Numbered from the stretch's first letter, positions 36,877 to 48,799 are shown. The stretch: DNA of 64,000 bases from Senegalia massiliensis (GCF_009911265.1 NZ_QXXA01000009.1:62001-126000); one strand, 5' to 3'. Numbers and translations are program-made. Notes: a model not told the origin generated them from the sequence alone.

Positions 36877-39276
36877 TTATAGAACATATTCATTTAAATT
36901 TTTTAATAATTTCGAACTATTAATATCAACTTTATTATTTGTTTTGTTTAATTTAATATAATAATTTTCGCTATCTATTTTTTTATATTTTAATAAGCCA
37001 GTTTGATTAAATATTATTAATGCTAATTCAATTTTAATTTTACTTAAATTATATTTTGATAATGAAGCAATATATTTATAAATTTGAAATTTAAATATTT
37101 CATCTTTAGAAATAAATGTTTTATAGATAAACCTTAATTCTTCTATATTTGGTGTCCATTTTTTTATTTTGATTTTATTTTTTTCTAAATCTTTTATATT
37201 ACACAATATTTCTATATCAGGATGAATAGCTTTTATCTTATCATAAATACTTTTATCCATAGGTAAGTCATATAATATAACAGGTTTATTATCATATATT
37301 ATGTCATTCTCTGTTGGGTTAACAACCAAATCTATTTTTTTAAATATATCTCTTCCTGACTTATCTATTCTTTCCATTATAAAATTTAAATGTTCTATAT
37401 CATTTACATATACCTTAAGTTTTTCACTTTCAATTATCTTCTCATATAAATGACTAAATTTATCAATATCATTTTTACTTATAATATCAGAAGGATATTT
37501 TTCTAATCCCTTAGATATATTTGTATGCAATTTTTTAAAGTATGTTTTTTTTATTTGTTCTATATTCTTAGATTTAAAAATAATATCTCTAATCATAATT
37601 TGAACCTTTTTCTTATTCATATATTCATTTATGTCCAATGTTCCAATTATATTTAAAATATCTGTGTTTTCAATATCATTTACTAAATAACCAAAATTAA
37701 ACCCAATAGAATCTATATCTATCCCTTTATATAATAAAGATAACTTTAGATGAGTTTTGTCTTTTCCTACAGCTCGAATATCTCTAGCTATAGCATCTTC
37801 AAATAAAAATACAGGACTAGAATTTCCCATCCCAAATGGAGAGAGAGTTTCTAACTCTTTTACTGTATTGATACTAATATCTTCAGCTTCAATAATAGCA
37901 TCTACAGTAATTTCTTTTACGAAATCTTCATCATCTAACATATTTCCTACAATTTCATTTATATTACTTCTAAATGTATTAATATTTTCAGATTCTATTG
38001 ATAATCCTGCAGCCTGACTATGACCTCCAAAACCTAAAAATAAATCCTCACATTCTTTAAGTGCATTATATATATTTAGTGGTTCAATGCTTCTTGCAGA
38101 AGCCTTTCCTATCCCTTCATCATCTATTGATATAAGTACAGAAGGTCTGTGATATTTTTCTGTTATTCTAGAACTTACTATTCCAATAACTCCAGCATGC
38201 CAGCCTTTCGATGAAAGTACTATTACATTATCATTTTCCATATTATTATCTACAATCATTTTTTCAGCTTGCTCTAAAATATCTCTTTCTACTGACTGTC
38301 TCTTTTTATTTTCCTCATCTAATCTTTTTGCTATATCTGAAGCTAAGTCTGGATCATTTGTAGTAAAAAGTTCTACTCCCATATTTGCAGAATCCATTCT
38401 TCCTGCTGCATTAATTCTAGGACCAATTATAAATCCAATATGTCCACTTGTAATATCTTTATCTCTTAGTCCTGTTACTTCAATCAATGATTGAATACCT
38501 ATATTAGAGCTTTTTTTAATAAGCTCTAGTCCTTTTTTTACTATAAGTCTATTTTCATCCATTAAATCTACAATGTCTGCAACAGTACCTATAGCTACAA
38601 TAGGAAGTAATGATATATCAAGTTCAACTCTAAATTCAATACTTATTGCATGAACTAACTTAAAAGCAACTCCTACTCCTGCTAATTTTTTAAAAGGATA
38701 ATTACTATCACGTCTATTTGGATTAATTACTGCTATAGCTTCTGGTAAATTTTCGCTAGGTGTATGATGATCAGTTATAATCATATCAATTCCTATACTC
38801 TTTGCAAAATTTGCCTCTTCTATAGAAGTAATGCCACAATCTACAGTTATTATTAAATCACCTTTTTGTTCCTTTATATATTCTATAGCAGATTTATTCA
38901 AACCATATCCTTCAGTATGTCTATTAGGAATATAGTATCTTACATCAATTCCTATAGAAAAGAAAAAATTAACAAGCAAAGAAGTGCTTGTTACTCCATC
39001 TACATCATAGTCTCCATATATCCATATATTTTCATCTTTTTCAATAGCTCTTAATATCCTTTCAGTAGCTTTTTTCATATCATTCAATAAAAAAGGATCA
39101 TAAAAATCATTATATTTTGGATTCAAAAATTTAATGATTTCATCTTTATTTTTAATACCTCTATTAAATAATATCTTTGAAGCTAAAAAGGATATGTTCA
39201 TTTCTTGGGATATTTTTTCTATATCCTCTTCATTTTTACTTAAAACTTTTATAAATTTTTTATCATATTGTATCAT
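36877..39276 (-). CDS. recJ: Single-stranded-DNA-specific exonuclease RecJ
   Basis: 5'-3' ssDNA exonuclease for recombination and repair. 799 residues: DHH domain with YGDYDVDGVTS, TVDCGITS, ITDHHTPSENLPEA, then the DHHA1 region with GPRINAAGRM and FGGHSQAAGLS, and a long C-terminal extension typical of Firmicutes. First gene of recJ-apt-rel-dtd-MBL-hemZ, with a consensus promoter ahead. Confidence 0.95.
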   Translation of the reverse strand: MIQYDKKFIKVLSKNEEDIEKISQEMNISFLASKILFNRGIKNKDEIIKFLNPKYNDFYDPFLLNDMKKATERILRAIEKDENIWIYGDYDVDGVTSTSLLVNFFFSIGIDVRYYIPNRHTEGYGLNKSAIEYIKEQKGDLIITVDCGITSIEEANFAKSIGIDMIITDHHTPSENLPEAIAVINPNRRDSNYPFKKLAGVGVAFKLVHAISIEFRVELDISLLPIVAIGTVADIVDLMDENRLIVKKGLELIKKSSNIGIQSLIEVTGLRDKDITSGHIGFIIGPRINAAGRMDSANMGVELFTTNDPDLASDIAKRLDEENKKRQSVERDILEQAEKMIVDNNMENDNVIVLSSKGWHAGVIGIVSSRITEKYHRPSVLISIDDEGIGKASARSIEPLNIYNALKECEDLFLGFGGHSQAAGLSIESENINTFRSNINEIVGNMLDDEDFVKEITVDAIIEAEDISINTVKELETLSPFGMGNSSPVFLFEDAIARDIRAVGKDKTHLKLSLLYKGIDIDSIGFNFGYLVNDIENTDILNIIGTLDINEYMNKKKVQIMIRDIIFKSKNIEQIKKTYFKKLHTNISKGLEKYPSDIISKNDIDKFSHLYEKIIESEKLKVYVNDIEHLNFIMERIDKSGRDIFKKIDLVVNPTENDIIYDNKPVILYDLPMDKSIYDKIKAIHPDIEILCNIKDLEKNKIKIKKWTPNIEELRFIYKTFISKDEIFKFQIYKYIASLSKYNLSKIKIELALIIFNQTGLLKYKKIDSENYYIKLNKTNNKVDINSSKLLKNLNEYVL

Positions 39277-39309
39277 TATTTCACCTACTATATTTTAAAC
39301 ACATATAAT

Positions 39310-39338
39310 ATTATAGCTAATAGGTAACTTTAATTCAA
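39310..39338 (-). promoter_or_regulatory. Promoter of the recJ-apt-rel cluster
   Basis: TTGAAT (39338-39333), 17 bp, TATAAT (39315-39310) on the minus strand, just after the lapA-like gene. Confidence 0.7.
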
Positions 39339-39347
39339 CTTTGTTTA

Positions 39348-39650
39348 TTAATTTTCATCATCATTTAAAACTTTTTCTTGTTTTTTTCTATCAAGCCTTG
39401 TACAATCTTTCTTTAATTTTTCTATTTCTAATTTTTGTTGATTAATAGTTTTATTCATCTTTCTATGCTTAACTAATCCAAGAAAAGCTACAATAATTGC
39501 TCCTAATGCAGCCGATATAAATATAACCAATGCTTGTGAGACTTCAACCTTTGTAAATAAAAAATTAATTGCTACTGAAGCTGAATTCTGAACTGCAAAT
39601 GTTGCTATTAATACAGCAAATAGTAATGATAATATAAATCCCAATTGCAT
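39348..39650 (-). CDS. LapA-domain membrane protein (DUF1049)
   Basis: 100 residues with two helices (about 1-20 and 40-60) separated by AVQNSASVAINFLF, the DUF1049 hallmark, and a charged coiled tail. In enteric bacteria LapA is a lipopolysaccharide assembly partner; in Gram-positives its role is unknown. ATG behind AAGGAG, 12 bp after the ABC1 kinase gene. Confidence 0.82.
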   Translation of the reverse strand: MQLGFILSLLFAVLIATFAVQNSASVAINFLFTKVEVSQALVIFISAALGAIIVAFLGLVKHRKMNKTINQQKLEIEKLKKDCTRLDRKKQEKVLNDDEN

Positions 39651-39662
39651 AAAACCACTCCT

Positions 39663-41336
39663 TTATTTTTTATTATCCCAAGAATGAAATATAATAGAAA
39701 CAATAAGTATAATACCCATTATTCCTGCAAGTAAAAATCCTACAAGTCCTATAGCACTCATTTCTAATATCTGTGGACCTGTTTTAGCTTGAGCTATAGT
39801 AGATGAACCTATTATTATAGCAGATATTATAATACTTAATGAAAGTTTATTAGTAACAGCATTTAATTCTCTTCTAAATTTTGATAATCCTTCATGATTC
39901 ATATTTAATTTAATTTTATCATTGCTTATTTTATAAAAAATTGTATTTAACATTTTAGGTATCTCCCTAAAATCTTCTAACATATTATAAGCTGAACTAT
40001 ATGTTTTATTAAATAGTCTTTTTGTATTGAATTTATCCTTTTTTATACTTTCTAGTAAATCTTTTGATACATCTGTTAAATTGAATTTAGGATTTAAATT
40101 TTTAGCTGTACCTTCTATTGATATAATCGTTTTAATTAAAAGAGTCAATTGACTTGGTACGCGCACTTTATGTTTATATGTTATTCTTAAAATATCAGTT
40201 AGTGCATCACTAAAGTCAATCTTATCAAAAGATAAATTATAATAATAATTTAACACATAATTTATATCCCTTTTAAATAACATTTTATTTGTAGTTTCAG
40301 GTATAGAGTCCATTTTATATAAAGTTTCTACTATTTTTTCAGAGTTTTTATCTACGGAAGATTTTAAAAGTAACATAAGTAATTTAGTACTTTCATCATC
40401 TAAATACCCTACCATTCCAAAGTCTACAAAACCTATTTTTTCTCCATTAATAACAAATAAATTTCCAGGATGAGGATCTGCATGAAAAAAACCATGTAAA
40501 AAAACTTGTTCCATATAAGTTTTTGCTAAATTATATGCTATTTTTTCATTATCATAATTATTTTCAAATAATGATTGAGTATCATTTATTTTTATTCCTT
40601 TTAATTTAGATATTACAAGTACTTTTTTAGTTATAAAGTCCCAATATACTTTAGGTACTACAGCATATCTATTATCTCTTAATGCCTGACGAAAATTTTC
40701 ATAATTTTGTGCTTCCATTGTATAGTCTAATTCTCGTCTCAATGTAGTTGCAAACTCATCTACAATTTCGCTAAAACTAACTACACTTTTTCTTACTATA
40801 TAATCATCTACAATCCCACCAATGGTTTTTAAAATTTCTAAATCTTTTTCAATCAAATTCTTTATATTTGGTCTTCTAATTTTAACTACAATATCTTCTC
40901 CTGAAAAAAGTTTAGCATTATATACTTGACCAATTGAAGCTGCAGCAAGGGGTTTTTCATCAAATTCCATAAAAGCGTCAGATATATCTATTCCTATTTC
41001 CTCTTTAAATAACCTTTTAGCATCAACTAATGGATATTCACTTACTTGATCTTGTAATTTAGATAGTTCTTCTATGATATCTGTTGGCAATAAATCATAT
41101 CTAGTACTCATAACCTGCCCAAGCTTTATATAAGTAGGTCCTAATTCTTCTATAGCCATTCTAAGTCTTTTCCCTCTTGAATATTTACTACTCAATTTAC
41201 TAGATTTCCTAAAAAAAATCTTTCTAAAGAATATTCTATTTGGTAACTTTCCTGCTATCATACTAAAACCATACTTAGTTAATATATTATAAATTTCTTT
41301 ATATCTATGTATTTTACTAACTCTATTTTTTATCAT
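39663..41336 (-). CDS. ABC1/UbiB (AarF) family atypical kinase
   Basis: 557 residues. The ABC1 signature KLGQVMSTR (KxGQ motif), the alanine-rich loop AAASIGQVY, the kinase HADPHPGN motif and VDFGMVG are present, and two C-terminal transmembrane helices (about 495-555). UbiB supports ubiquinone synthesis in proteobacteria; anaerobic Firmicutes usually lack quinones, so a lipid-related ATPase role is more plausible here, as inference. Confidence 0.88.
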   Translation of the reverse strand: MIKNRVSKIHRYKEIYNILTKYGFSMIAGKLPNRIFFRKIFFRKSSKLSSKYSRGKRLRMAIEELGPTYIKLGQVMSTRYDLLPTDIIEELSKLQDQVSEYPLVDAKRLFKEEIGIDISDAFMEFDEKPLAAASIGQVYNAKLFSGEDIVVKIRRPNIKNLIEKDLEILKTIGGIVDDYIVRKSVVSFSEIVDEFATTLRRELDYTMEAQNYENFRQALRDNRYAVVPKVYWDFITKKVLVISKLKGIKINDTQSLFENNYDNEKIAYNLAKTYMEQVFLHGFFHADPHPGNLFVINGEKIGFVDFGMVGYLDDESTKLLMLLLKSSVDKNSEKIVETLYKMDSIPETTNKMLFKRDINYVLNYYYNLSFDKIDFSDALTDILRITYKHKVRVPSQLTLLIKTIISIEGTAKNLNPKFNLTDVSKDLLESIKKDKFNTKRLFNKTYSSAYNMLEDFREIPKMLNTIFYKISNDKIKLNMNHEGLSKFRRELNAVTNKLSLSIIISAIIIGSSTIAQAKTGPQILEMSAIGLVGFLLAGIMGIILIVSIIFHSWDNKK

Positions 41337-41386
41337 ATATCTCTTCCTCTTTAATATTTGATTATTATTACTTTACCCAAAATTTA

Positions 41387-41415
41387 ACTATATTAATAAT
41401 AAACAATTAAAACAA
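41387..41415 (-). promoter_or_regulatory. Probable promoter of the ABC1-kinase/lapA-like genes
   Basis: TTGTTT (41415-41410), 17 bp, TATAGT (41392-41387) on the minus strand. Confidence 0.45.
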
Positions 41416-41420
41416 GTAAA

Positions 41421-41451
41421 AATAAAGTCTCAGATCTTCTGAGACTTTATT
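41421..41451 (-). terminator. secF terminator
   Basis: Stem AATAAAGTCTCAGA paired with its complement around a TCT loop, 7 bp after the secF stop, followed by T-rich DNA. Confidence 0.75.
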
Positions 41452-41458
41452 AGTAAAT

Positions 41459-42322
41459 CTATTTTGAATTAGTTTTAAACAGATACCATATGGGACTTGC
41501 TATAAATATAGAAGAATAAGTTCCAATTAATACACCAAGTATTAATGGAAGTGCAAATTCTTTTATTGCATCTACCCCAAATATATACAGACAAGCAATT
41601 GCTAAAAATGTAGTAAATGAAGTATTAATGGATCTAACTACAGTCTGTGAGATACTAGTATCTACTAATTTAGCATAATCTGTTTTCTTAAATAACTTTA
41701 AATTTTCTCTTATTCTATCAAACACAACAATAGTATCATTTATAGAATAACCTACAATAGTAAGTAGTGCTGCTACAAATGAAACATTAACAGGTAATTT
41801 AAATATTGCAAATATAGCAAGAGTTATAAGTATATCATGAATCAATGCTATAATTGCAGATAATCCAAATTTAAATTCAAATCTAAATGTTATATATATA
41901 AGCATTCCTACCATTGCTATTGCTATAGCAATCAGTGCATCATTTCTAATTTCTTCACCTATTGCAGGTCCAATTTTTTCAGATTGGAGAGGTTTATCTG
42001 ATTCTAAGTTGTATTTTTCTTTGAATTTATTAAATATTTCATTTCTCTTTTCATTTGAATAATCTTCTGTTGTTTTTATTATTATTTCATGATTTTCATC
42101 ACCAGCATGAACTATATCAGCATTTTCATCGTATTCATCTGTGATTTTTCTTATTTCACTTACTGGAATTTCTTTACCTAAATCTATTTGAATAAGAGTT
42201 CCTCCAGTAAAATCAATTCCAAAATTAAGTCCATTTATAAATAGCATTGCTATTCCAATTACTATTACAATAGATGAAATTATAAAGAATATATTTCTTT
42301 TCTGTATGATTTGTAAATTCAA
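41459..42322 (-). CDS. secF: Protein translocase subunit SecF
   Basis: Membrane component of the SecDF complex, which uses the proton gradient to help pull proteins through SecYEG. 287 residues with six helices; NFGIDFTGGTLIQI and SINDTIVVFDRIRENL are the family motifs. TTG start behind GGGGGGAG. SecD and SecF are separate genes here, unlike the fused B. subtilis SecDF. Confidence 0.95.
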   Translation of the reverse strand: MNLQIIQKRNIFFIISSIVIVIGIAMLFINGLNFGIDFTGGTLIQIDLGKEIPVSEIRKITDEYDENADIVHAGDENHEIIIKTTEDYSNEKRNEIFNKFKEKYNLESDKPLQSEKIGPAIGEEIRNDALIAIAIAMVGMLIYITFRFEFKFGLSAIIALIHDILITLAIFAIFKLPVNVSFVAALLTIVGYSINDTIVVFDRIRENLKLFKKTDYAKLVDTSISQTVVRSINTSFTTFLAIACLYIFGVDAIKEFALPLILGVLIGTYSSIFIASPIWYLFKTNSK

Positions 42323-42333
42323 CTTTCTCCCCC

Positions 42334-43602
42334 CTATGCTCCAAACATCTTTGTATTTTTAGTTATTTTCATTTCAATAAATAGTTTTAATAATAATCTG
42401 GTAATTACTAATGCAGTAATCATAGATGTAATTATACCTATTATAAGAGTAACTGCAAATCCTTTTATAGGTCCTGTACCAAAATTAAATAAAACTATAC
42501 CAGCAATAAGGGTAGTTATATTAGCATCTATAACAGTAGATAGTGCACTTTTAAATCCTGAATCTACAGATGACCTTATAGATTTCCCAAGTCTAATTTC
42601 CTCTTTTATTCTTTCAAATATAACAACATTAGCATCAACTGCCATACCTATTGATAATATAAGTCCTGCAATACCTGGAAGTGTTAAAGTTGCATTTAAG
42701 CTTACTAAAGTAAACAATACTATGAGTATATATATAGTAAGAGTAATATTTGCTACAAGTCCTGGTATCCTATAGAATATTAACATGAATAAAAATATTA
42801 AAATTATTCCTATAGTTGCTGCATATACCGATTTATCCAATGATTCAAGCCCAAGTGTAGGCCCTATTTCAGATGCTTGTACTTCTTCCATCTCTACAGG
42901 AAGTGCACCTGCTTTTATGAGCGTTGCAAGCTCTCCTGCTTCTTCTATTGTAAAATCACCTTCAATTGTAGCCGAACCATCTGTTATAACATCATTTACA
43001 ACTGGTGCTGATATAGTCTCTCCATCAAGTACTATATTTATAATTCTTTCAGGCCCTTCTGGTTTTCCCATAGCTTCTTCTGTTGCCTCTTTAAATAAAT
43101 TAGCACCTTCCGAATCAAACTCTAGTGATACTACAGGTACACTTTTACCAGTAATACGCTCTTCTATATATATAGGCTCAGAATCTTTTACATTCTTACC
43201 TGTAACTACTACTTCATCCTCTGAATTTATAAATTGAAGCTCTGCAGTTTTTCCTATCATGTCAAATGCTTCCTGTGTATCTTTGAGTCCTGGTAATTCA
43301 ATTCTTATCCTATCTTCGCCTTCTATAGTTATACTAGGTTCAGTAACTCCAAGTCCATTTACACGTTGATCTATTATAGCTTTAGCTTCTTGCATTTTTT
43401 GTTTTAATTCATCACCTGTTGCATCAGTCTTTGCTTCTAGTACTACAAATACTCCTCCTTCTAAATCAAGACCTAAATTAATAGATTCATTAACTGGAGA
43501 AATCTCATATTTTCCTATACTAATACCTTCAATAGCAACATAAACTCCTGCTCCAGCCAAAGCAAGGATTAAAAGGAAAATAATAACACTTTTACCCTTC
43601 AT
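42334..43602 (-). CDS. secD: Protein translocase subunit SecD
   Basis: 422 residues: N-terminal helix, the LGLDLEGGVFVVLEA (D1) motif, a periplasmic-side P1 domain, then a six-helix RND-like membrane part with GMAVDANVVIFERIKEE (D4). Shorter P1 head than in E. coli, as usual in clostridia. ATG behind AGGAGG; 11 bp before secF. Confidence 0.95.
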   Translation of the reverse strand: MKGKSVIIFLLILALAGAGVYVAIEGISIGKYEISPVNESINLGLDLEGGVFVVLEAKTDATGDELKQKMQEAKAIIDQRVNGLGVTEPSITIEGEDRIRIELPGLKDTQEAFDMIGKTAELQFINSEDEVVVTGKNVKDSEPIYIEERITGKSVPVVSLEFDSEGANLFKEATEEAMGKPEGPERIINIVLDGETISAPVVNDVITDGSATIEGDFTIEEAGELATLIKAGALPVEMEEVQASEIGPTLGLESLDKSVYAATIGIILIFLFMLIFYRIPGLVANITLTIYILIVLFTLVSLNATLTLPGIAGLILSIGMAVDANVVIFERIKEEIRLGKSIRSSVDSGFKSALSTVIDANITTLIAGIVLFNFGTGPIKGFAVTLIIGIITSMITALVITRLLLKLFIEMKITKNTKMFGA

Positions 43603-43648
43603 AATCTTTCCTCCTTAAAAGTTATATAATAATTATAATTATTATATA

Positions 43649-44149
43649 TTATTTATGCTTTTTTGATAAACTTACGTAGTTATCTGCTGATTTTTGTAAA
43701 TCATTTATTTCTTCATCAGTTAATTTTCTTATTGCTCGTGCAGGAGAACCTAGTACAAGATGTCCTGAAGGTATTGTTTTACCTGGAGTAACTACACTAC
43801 CAGCTCCTATTAAAACATTTTCTTCTATTATTGCTCCATTTAATATTATTGCTCCCATGCCTACAAGAACATTATCACTTATTGTACATGCATGTACAAT
43901 AGCTTTATGACCAATTGTAACATTATTTCCAATAATAGTTGGTATAGATTTTTCTACATGAATTATTGTACCATCTTGAATATTAGTTTTTTCTCCAATA
44001 ACTATTTTATTCAGATCACCTCTTAAAACAGTATTATACCACACATTTGAATCTTTACCTATAATTACATTTCCTATTATGTCTGAACTTTTAGCAACAA
44101 AGCATGTTTTATCTATTTCTGGTGTAAATTCTTCAAAATTTTTTATCAA
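43649..44149 (-). CDS. Gamma-carbonic-anhydrase-like hexapeptide-repeat protein
   Basis: 166 residues forming a left-handed beta-helix of hexapeptide repeats (VIIGKDSNVWYNTVLRGDL, then IGEKTNIQDGTIIHV) with three metal-binding-type histidines (in IHVEK, GHKAIVHACT). This is the YrdA/PaaY-like branch of gamma carbonic anhydrases; activity is often untested. TTG start 8 nt from AGGAGG. Between scfB and secD. Confidence 0.85.
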   Translation of the reverse strand: MIKNFEEFTPEIDKTCFVAKSSDIIGNVIIGKDSNVWYNTVLRGDLNKIVIGEKTNIQDGTIIHVEKSIPTIIGNNVTIGHKAIVHACTISDNVLVGMGAIILNGAIIEENVLIGAGSVVTPGKTIPSGHLVLGSPARAIRKLTDEEINDLQKSADNYVSLSKKHK

Positions 44150-44170
44150 TTTTCAAACCTCCTGTTATTT

Positions 44171-45517
44171 TTATAAATTTGCTAATATTGAAATAGAGCT
44201 TTCTATTCTTTTTTTCTCCATTTCACATCCTATAGTATAAGGCTTGTTTATATTTTTATTGAAATTATATGCATTTGCATGACATCCACCACTACAATAA
44301 AATTTAGCCCAACACTCAGAACAATCCTCTTTATTATATACATTTGCATTATTAAATCTATCTACAATTTCTGTATTTTTGATTCCACTATCAAGAGTAC
44401 CCAATTTAAACTTCTCATCACCTACAAATTGATGACAAGGATATAAATCTCCTTCAGGAGTTACTGCTAAATATTCTACTCCAGCTCCACATCCTGAAGC
44501 TCTTTTTATAGCACAAGGTCCTTGATTTAAATCAATCATAAAATGAAAAAAGTTAAAATCTTTATCTTTTTTCTTTATTTTTATATATTCTTTTGATAAT
44601 TTATCATATTCATCTAAAATTTCTCCAAGATGTTTTTCTAATATTGCATATTCCATATGAGGTTCAGTAACAACTGGTTCAACTGATACAGATTTAAAGC
44701 CTAAATTATATAATTCTAATACATCTTTTGAAAAATCTAAATTTTTGGAAGTAAAAGTCCCTCTTAAATAATAATCTTTACCTTCTCTAGATTTAGCCAT
44801 TTCTAAAAATTTAGGTACAATTATATCAAAACTACCTTCACCATTTATTGTCTTTCTCATTTCATCATTTACTTTTTTTCTTCCATCTAAACTTAAAACT
44901 ACATTTGACATATGTTCATTAATAAAATCCATTTTTTCTTTATCAAGTAATAACCCATTAGTAGTTATTGTAAACCTGAAATTTTTATTATGTTTTTTTT
45001 CTATTTTTCTTCCATAATGTACAAGTTCCTTAACCACATCAAAATTCATTAGAGGCTCACCGCCAAAAAAATCTACCTCAAGATTTCTTCTATTAGCAGA
45101 ATTCTCAACTAAAAATTCTAATGCTTTTTTTCCTGTCTCCAAACTCATAAATGATTTTTCACCATTAAAATCTCCTTGAGATGCAAAACAATATTCACAT
45201 TTCAAATTACAATCATGAGCTATATGAAGGCAAAGTGCTTTTACAATCTTATTATTATTGGCTTTAACATCCTTAAAGTATATATCTTCAGAATAAATTA
45301 TGCCACTTTCTTCTAATTCTTTTATCTCTTCATAACCTTCTTGGATAGTTTTAGAATCATATTTCCATTCCAATTCTTTTTTTATATCTGTTAAATCCTT
45401 TTCTTTATATAAATCAATTAAATCCCATATAAGTTCATCTACAAGATGTACTGAACCACTATTAATATCAAGTACGATAAATTTATCATTTTGTTTAAAT
45501 TTATGTATCCTTTTCAT
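44171..45517 (-). CDS. scfB: SCIFF ranthipeptide maturase (radical SAM/SPASM)
   Basis: Radical-SAM enzyme that installs thioether cross-links in the six-cysteine SCIFF peptide. 448 residues: N-terminal peptide-recognition domain (about 1-90), cluster motif CNLKCEYCF, FFGGEPLMNF, and a C-terminal SPASM domain with CGAGVEYLAVTPEGDLYPCH and CSECWAKFYCSGGCH. ATG behind AGGAGG. Its substrate gene scfA is 57 bp upstream, separated by a terminator-like hairpin. Confidence 0.95.
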   Translation of the reverse strand: MKRIHKFKQNDKFIVLDINSGSVHLVDELIWDLIDLYKEKDLTDIKKELEWKYDSKTIQEGYEEIKELEESGIIYSEDIYFKDVKANNNKIVKALCLHIAHDCNLKCEYCFASQGDFNGEKSFMSLETGKKALEFLVENSANRRNLEVDFFGGEPLMNFDVVKELVHYGRKIEKKHNKNFRFTITTNGLLLDKEKMDFINEHMSNVVLSLDGRKKVNDEMRKTINGEGSFDIIVPKFLEMAKSREGKDYYLRGTFTSKNLDFSKDVLELYNLGFKSVSVEPVVTEPHMEYAILEKHLGEILDEYDKLSKEYIKIKKKDKDFNFFHFMIDLNQGPCAIKRASGCGAGVEYLAVTPEGDLYPCHQFVGDEKFKLGTLDSGIKNTEIVDRFNNANVYNKEDCSECWAKFYCSGGCHANAYNFNKNINKPYTIGCEMEKKRIESSISILANL

Positions 45518-45549
45518 TATTTCCTCCTAAGTTATTCTTCACAACGATA

Positions 45550-45576
45550 AAAAAGTAGTGCTCTACACTACTTTTT
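45550..45576 (-). terminator. Hairpin between scfA and scfB
   Basis: AAAAAGTAGTG/CACTACTTTTT stem with a 5-nt loop followed by TTATCG, starting at the scfA stop codon. Probably a partial terminator that gives more scfA than scfB transcript. Confidence 0.7.
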
Positions 45577-45721
45577 ACCTGCTGGTGTTTTCACAAGTTT
45601 GATTACCTACTGTGCAAGATGTTTTGCAAGCAGATTGACAAGATGTTTGACATTCTCCACATCCACCATATTCTATTGTGCTCTTTAAATTTTTACTACT
45701 TAAAGTTTTAATATGTTTCAC
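45575..45721 (-). CDS. scfA: SCIFF ranthipeptide precursor (six cysteines in forty-five)
   Basis: 48-residue precursor not found by length-limited ORF calling. It starts GTG-AAA-CAT (MKHIKTLSSKNLKSTIEYGG) behind AGGGGG and continues with CGECQTSC, QSACKTSC and NQTC, giving six cysteines at 21, 24, 28, 32, 36 and 43, the conserved SCIFF pattern. ScfB introduces thioethers into it; the mature product is thought to act in signalling in clostridia. It has a strong promoter 36 bp upstream. Confidence 0.95.
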   Translation of the reverse strand: MKHIKTLSSKNLKSTIEYGGCGECQTSCQSACKTSCTVGNQTCENTSR

Positions 45722-45756
45722 TAATATTTACCCCCTAATACATAATTTACGTTTAA

Positions 45757-45785
45757 ATTATATCACAAATTAGACTGGGTATAAA
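45757..45785 (-). promoter_or_regulatory. scfA promoter with extended -10
   Basis: TTTATA (45785-45780), 17 bp, TATAAT (45762-45757) preceded by TGA, giving an extended -10, on the minus strand. Confidence 0.75.
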
Positions 45786-45788
45786 GCT

Positions 45789-46172
45789 TTATTTTAAGTT
45801 TACTCCTATCATCCCGGCTATTATTCCAACTAAAACTCCAATACCTAATTTTGTTAGACTATAGATATCTATCCCTGTATTCTTAAATACTATAAAACCA
45901 AATAGTATAAGTAATAACATATAACTTAATCCTAATACTCCACCATTTATAAATCCTCTTTTTGATGAATTTATAGCTATTTTTATAGCTCCTAAGCTTA
46001 TGGATATAATTAATATTACTGTATTAACTAGTGGAATCCATTTTTCACCTAAACTTGTATAAGTTAAAATCAAAGTAAATATTACAAATAAAATTAAAGT
46101 AACAATGAAACTTAACAACAAAGACTTGCCTAATAAAAGTACATAATTCATATTTTTTTTACCTGTATTCAA
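45789..46172 (-). CDS. TIGR04086/YrzE-type membrane protein
   Basis: 127 residues with four hydrophobic helices and short loops (TSLGEKWIPLVN, SSKRGFINGGVLGLSYML). This family is a regular neighbour of scfA in clostridia, which is the main reason for the call; its function is unknown. TTG at 46172 is 8 nt from GGAGG; GTG one codon earlier is an alternative. Confidence 0.75.
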   Translation of the reverse strand: MNTGKKNMNYVLLLGKSLLLSFIVTLILFVIFTLILTYTSLGEKWIPLVNTVILIISISLGAIKIAINSSKRGFINGGVLGLSYMLLLILFGFIVFKNTGIDIYSLTKLGIGVLVGIIAGMIGVNLK

Positions 46173-46230
46173 CACCTACACCTCCACTCTTACCTAATAG
46201 ATATGCAGGTATATTTTTATTTATTACAAT

Positions 46231-46262
46231 AATTAAAGACTAGCTTAAGCTAGTCTTTAATT
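46231..46262 (-). terminator. yajC terminator
   Basis: Perfect 32-nt palindrome (AATTAAAGACTAGCTT and complement) overlapping the yajC stop codon. Confidence 0.7.
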
Positions 46263-46532
46263 ATCTTCACTTACATTCACTTTGTTACCTATTGCCCATT
46301 TCTTAACATCAAATTTTGTTTTGTCAGCACCAACTTCAATTGTAATATCATCTTCTTTTATTTTTGTAACCTTACCAACTATACCACCTATAGTTATAAT
46401 CTGATCACCTACTGAAAGATTACTCCTCATTTCGCGTATCTTCTTATCCTTTTTTTGCTGTGGTCTAATAAGAAGAAAGTAAAATATAACAAGTAATGCT
46501 ATTGGAAATGCAAATGCTCTTAAAATATCCAT
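46257..46532 (-). CDS. yajC: Preprotein translocase subunit YajC
   Basis: 91 residues: one N-terminal helix, then RPQQKKDKKIREMRSNLSVGDQIITIGGIVGKV, shown here by its key blocks RPQQK and GDQIITIGGI. It associates with SecDF. ATG at 46532 is chosen because AAAGGGG lies about 12 nt upstream and the protein then starts like other YajC proteins. It follows tgt, as usual, but is separated from secD by the scf genes. Confidence 0.92.
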   Translation of the reverse strand: MDILRAFAFPIALLVIFYFLLIRPQQKKDKKIREMRSNLSVGDQIITIGGIVGKVTKIKEDDITIEVGADKTKFDVKKWAIGNKVNVSEDN

Positions 46533-46567
46533 TATTATATACACCCCTTTCAATTCATAATATATTC

Positions 46568-46596
46568 ATTATATATTTTTTATATGATTTTTTCAA
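46568..46596 (-). promoter_or_regulatory. yajC promoter
   Basis: TTGAAA (46596-46591), 17 bp, TATAAT (46573-46568) on the minus strand. Confidence 0.7.
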
Positions 46597-46621
46597 TACA
46601 CTTGAACCTTTTTTAGATATT

Positions 46622-48782
<2,161 letters not shown>

Positions 48783-48799
48783 CAAATCATTCCTTTACT

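Noticed and set aside
42785-43237. 150-residue plus-strand ORF opposite secD
   Set aside because: Antisense shadow of a conserved gene: Ser/Thr/Pro-rich, no ribosome-binding site, no family resemblance.
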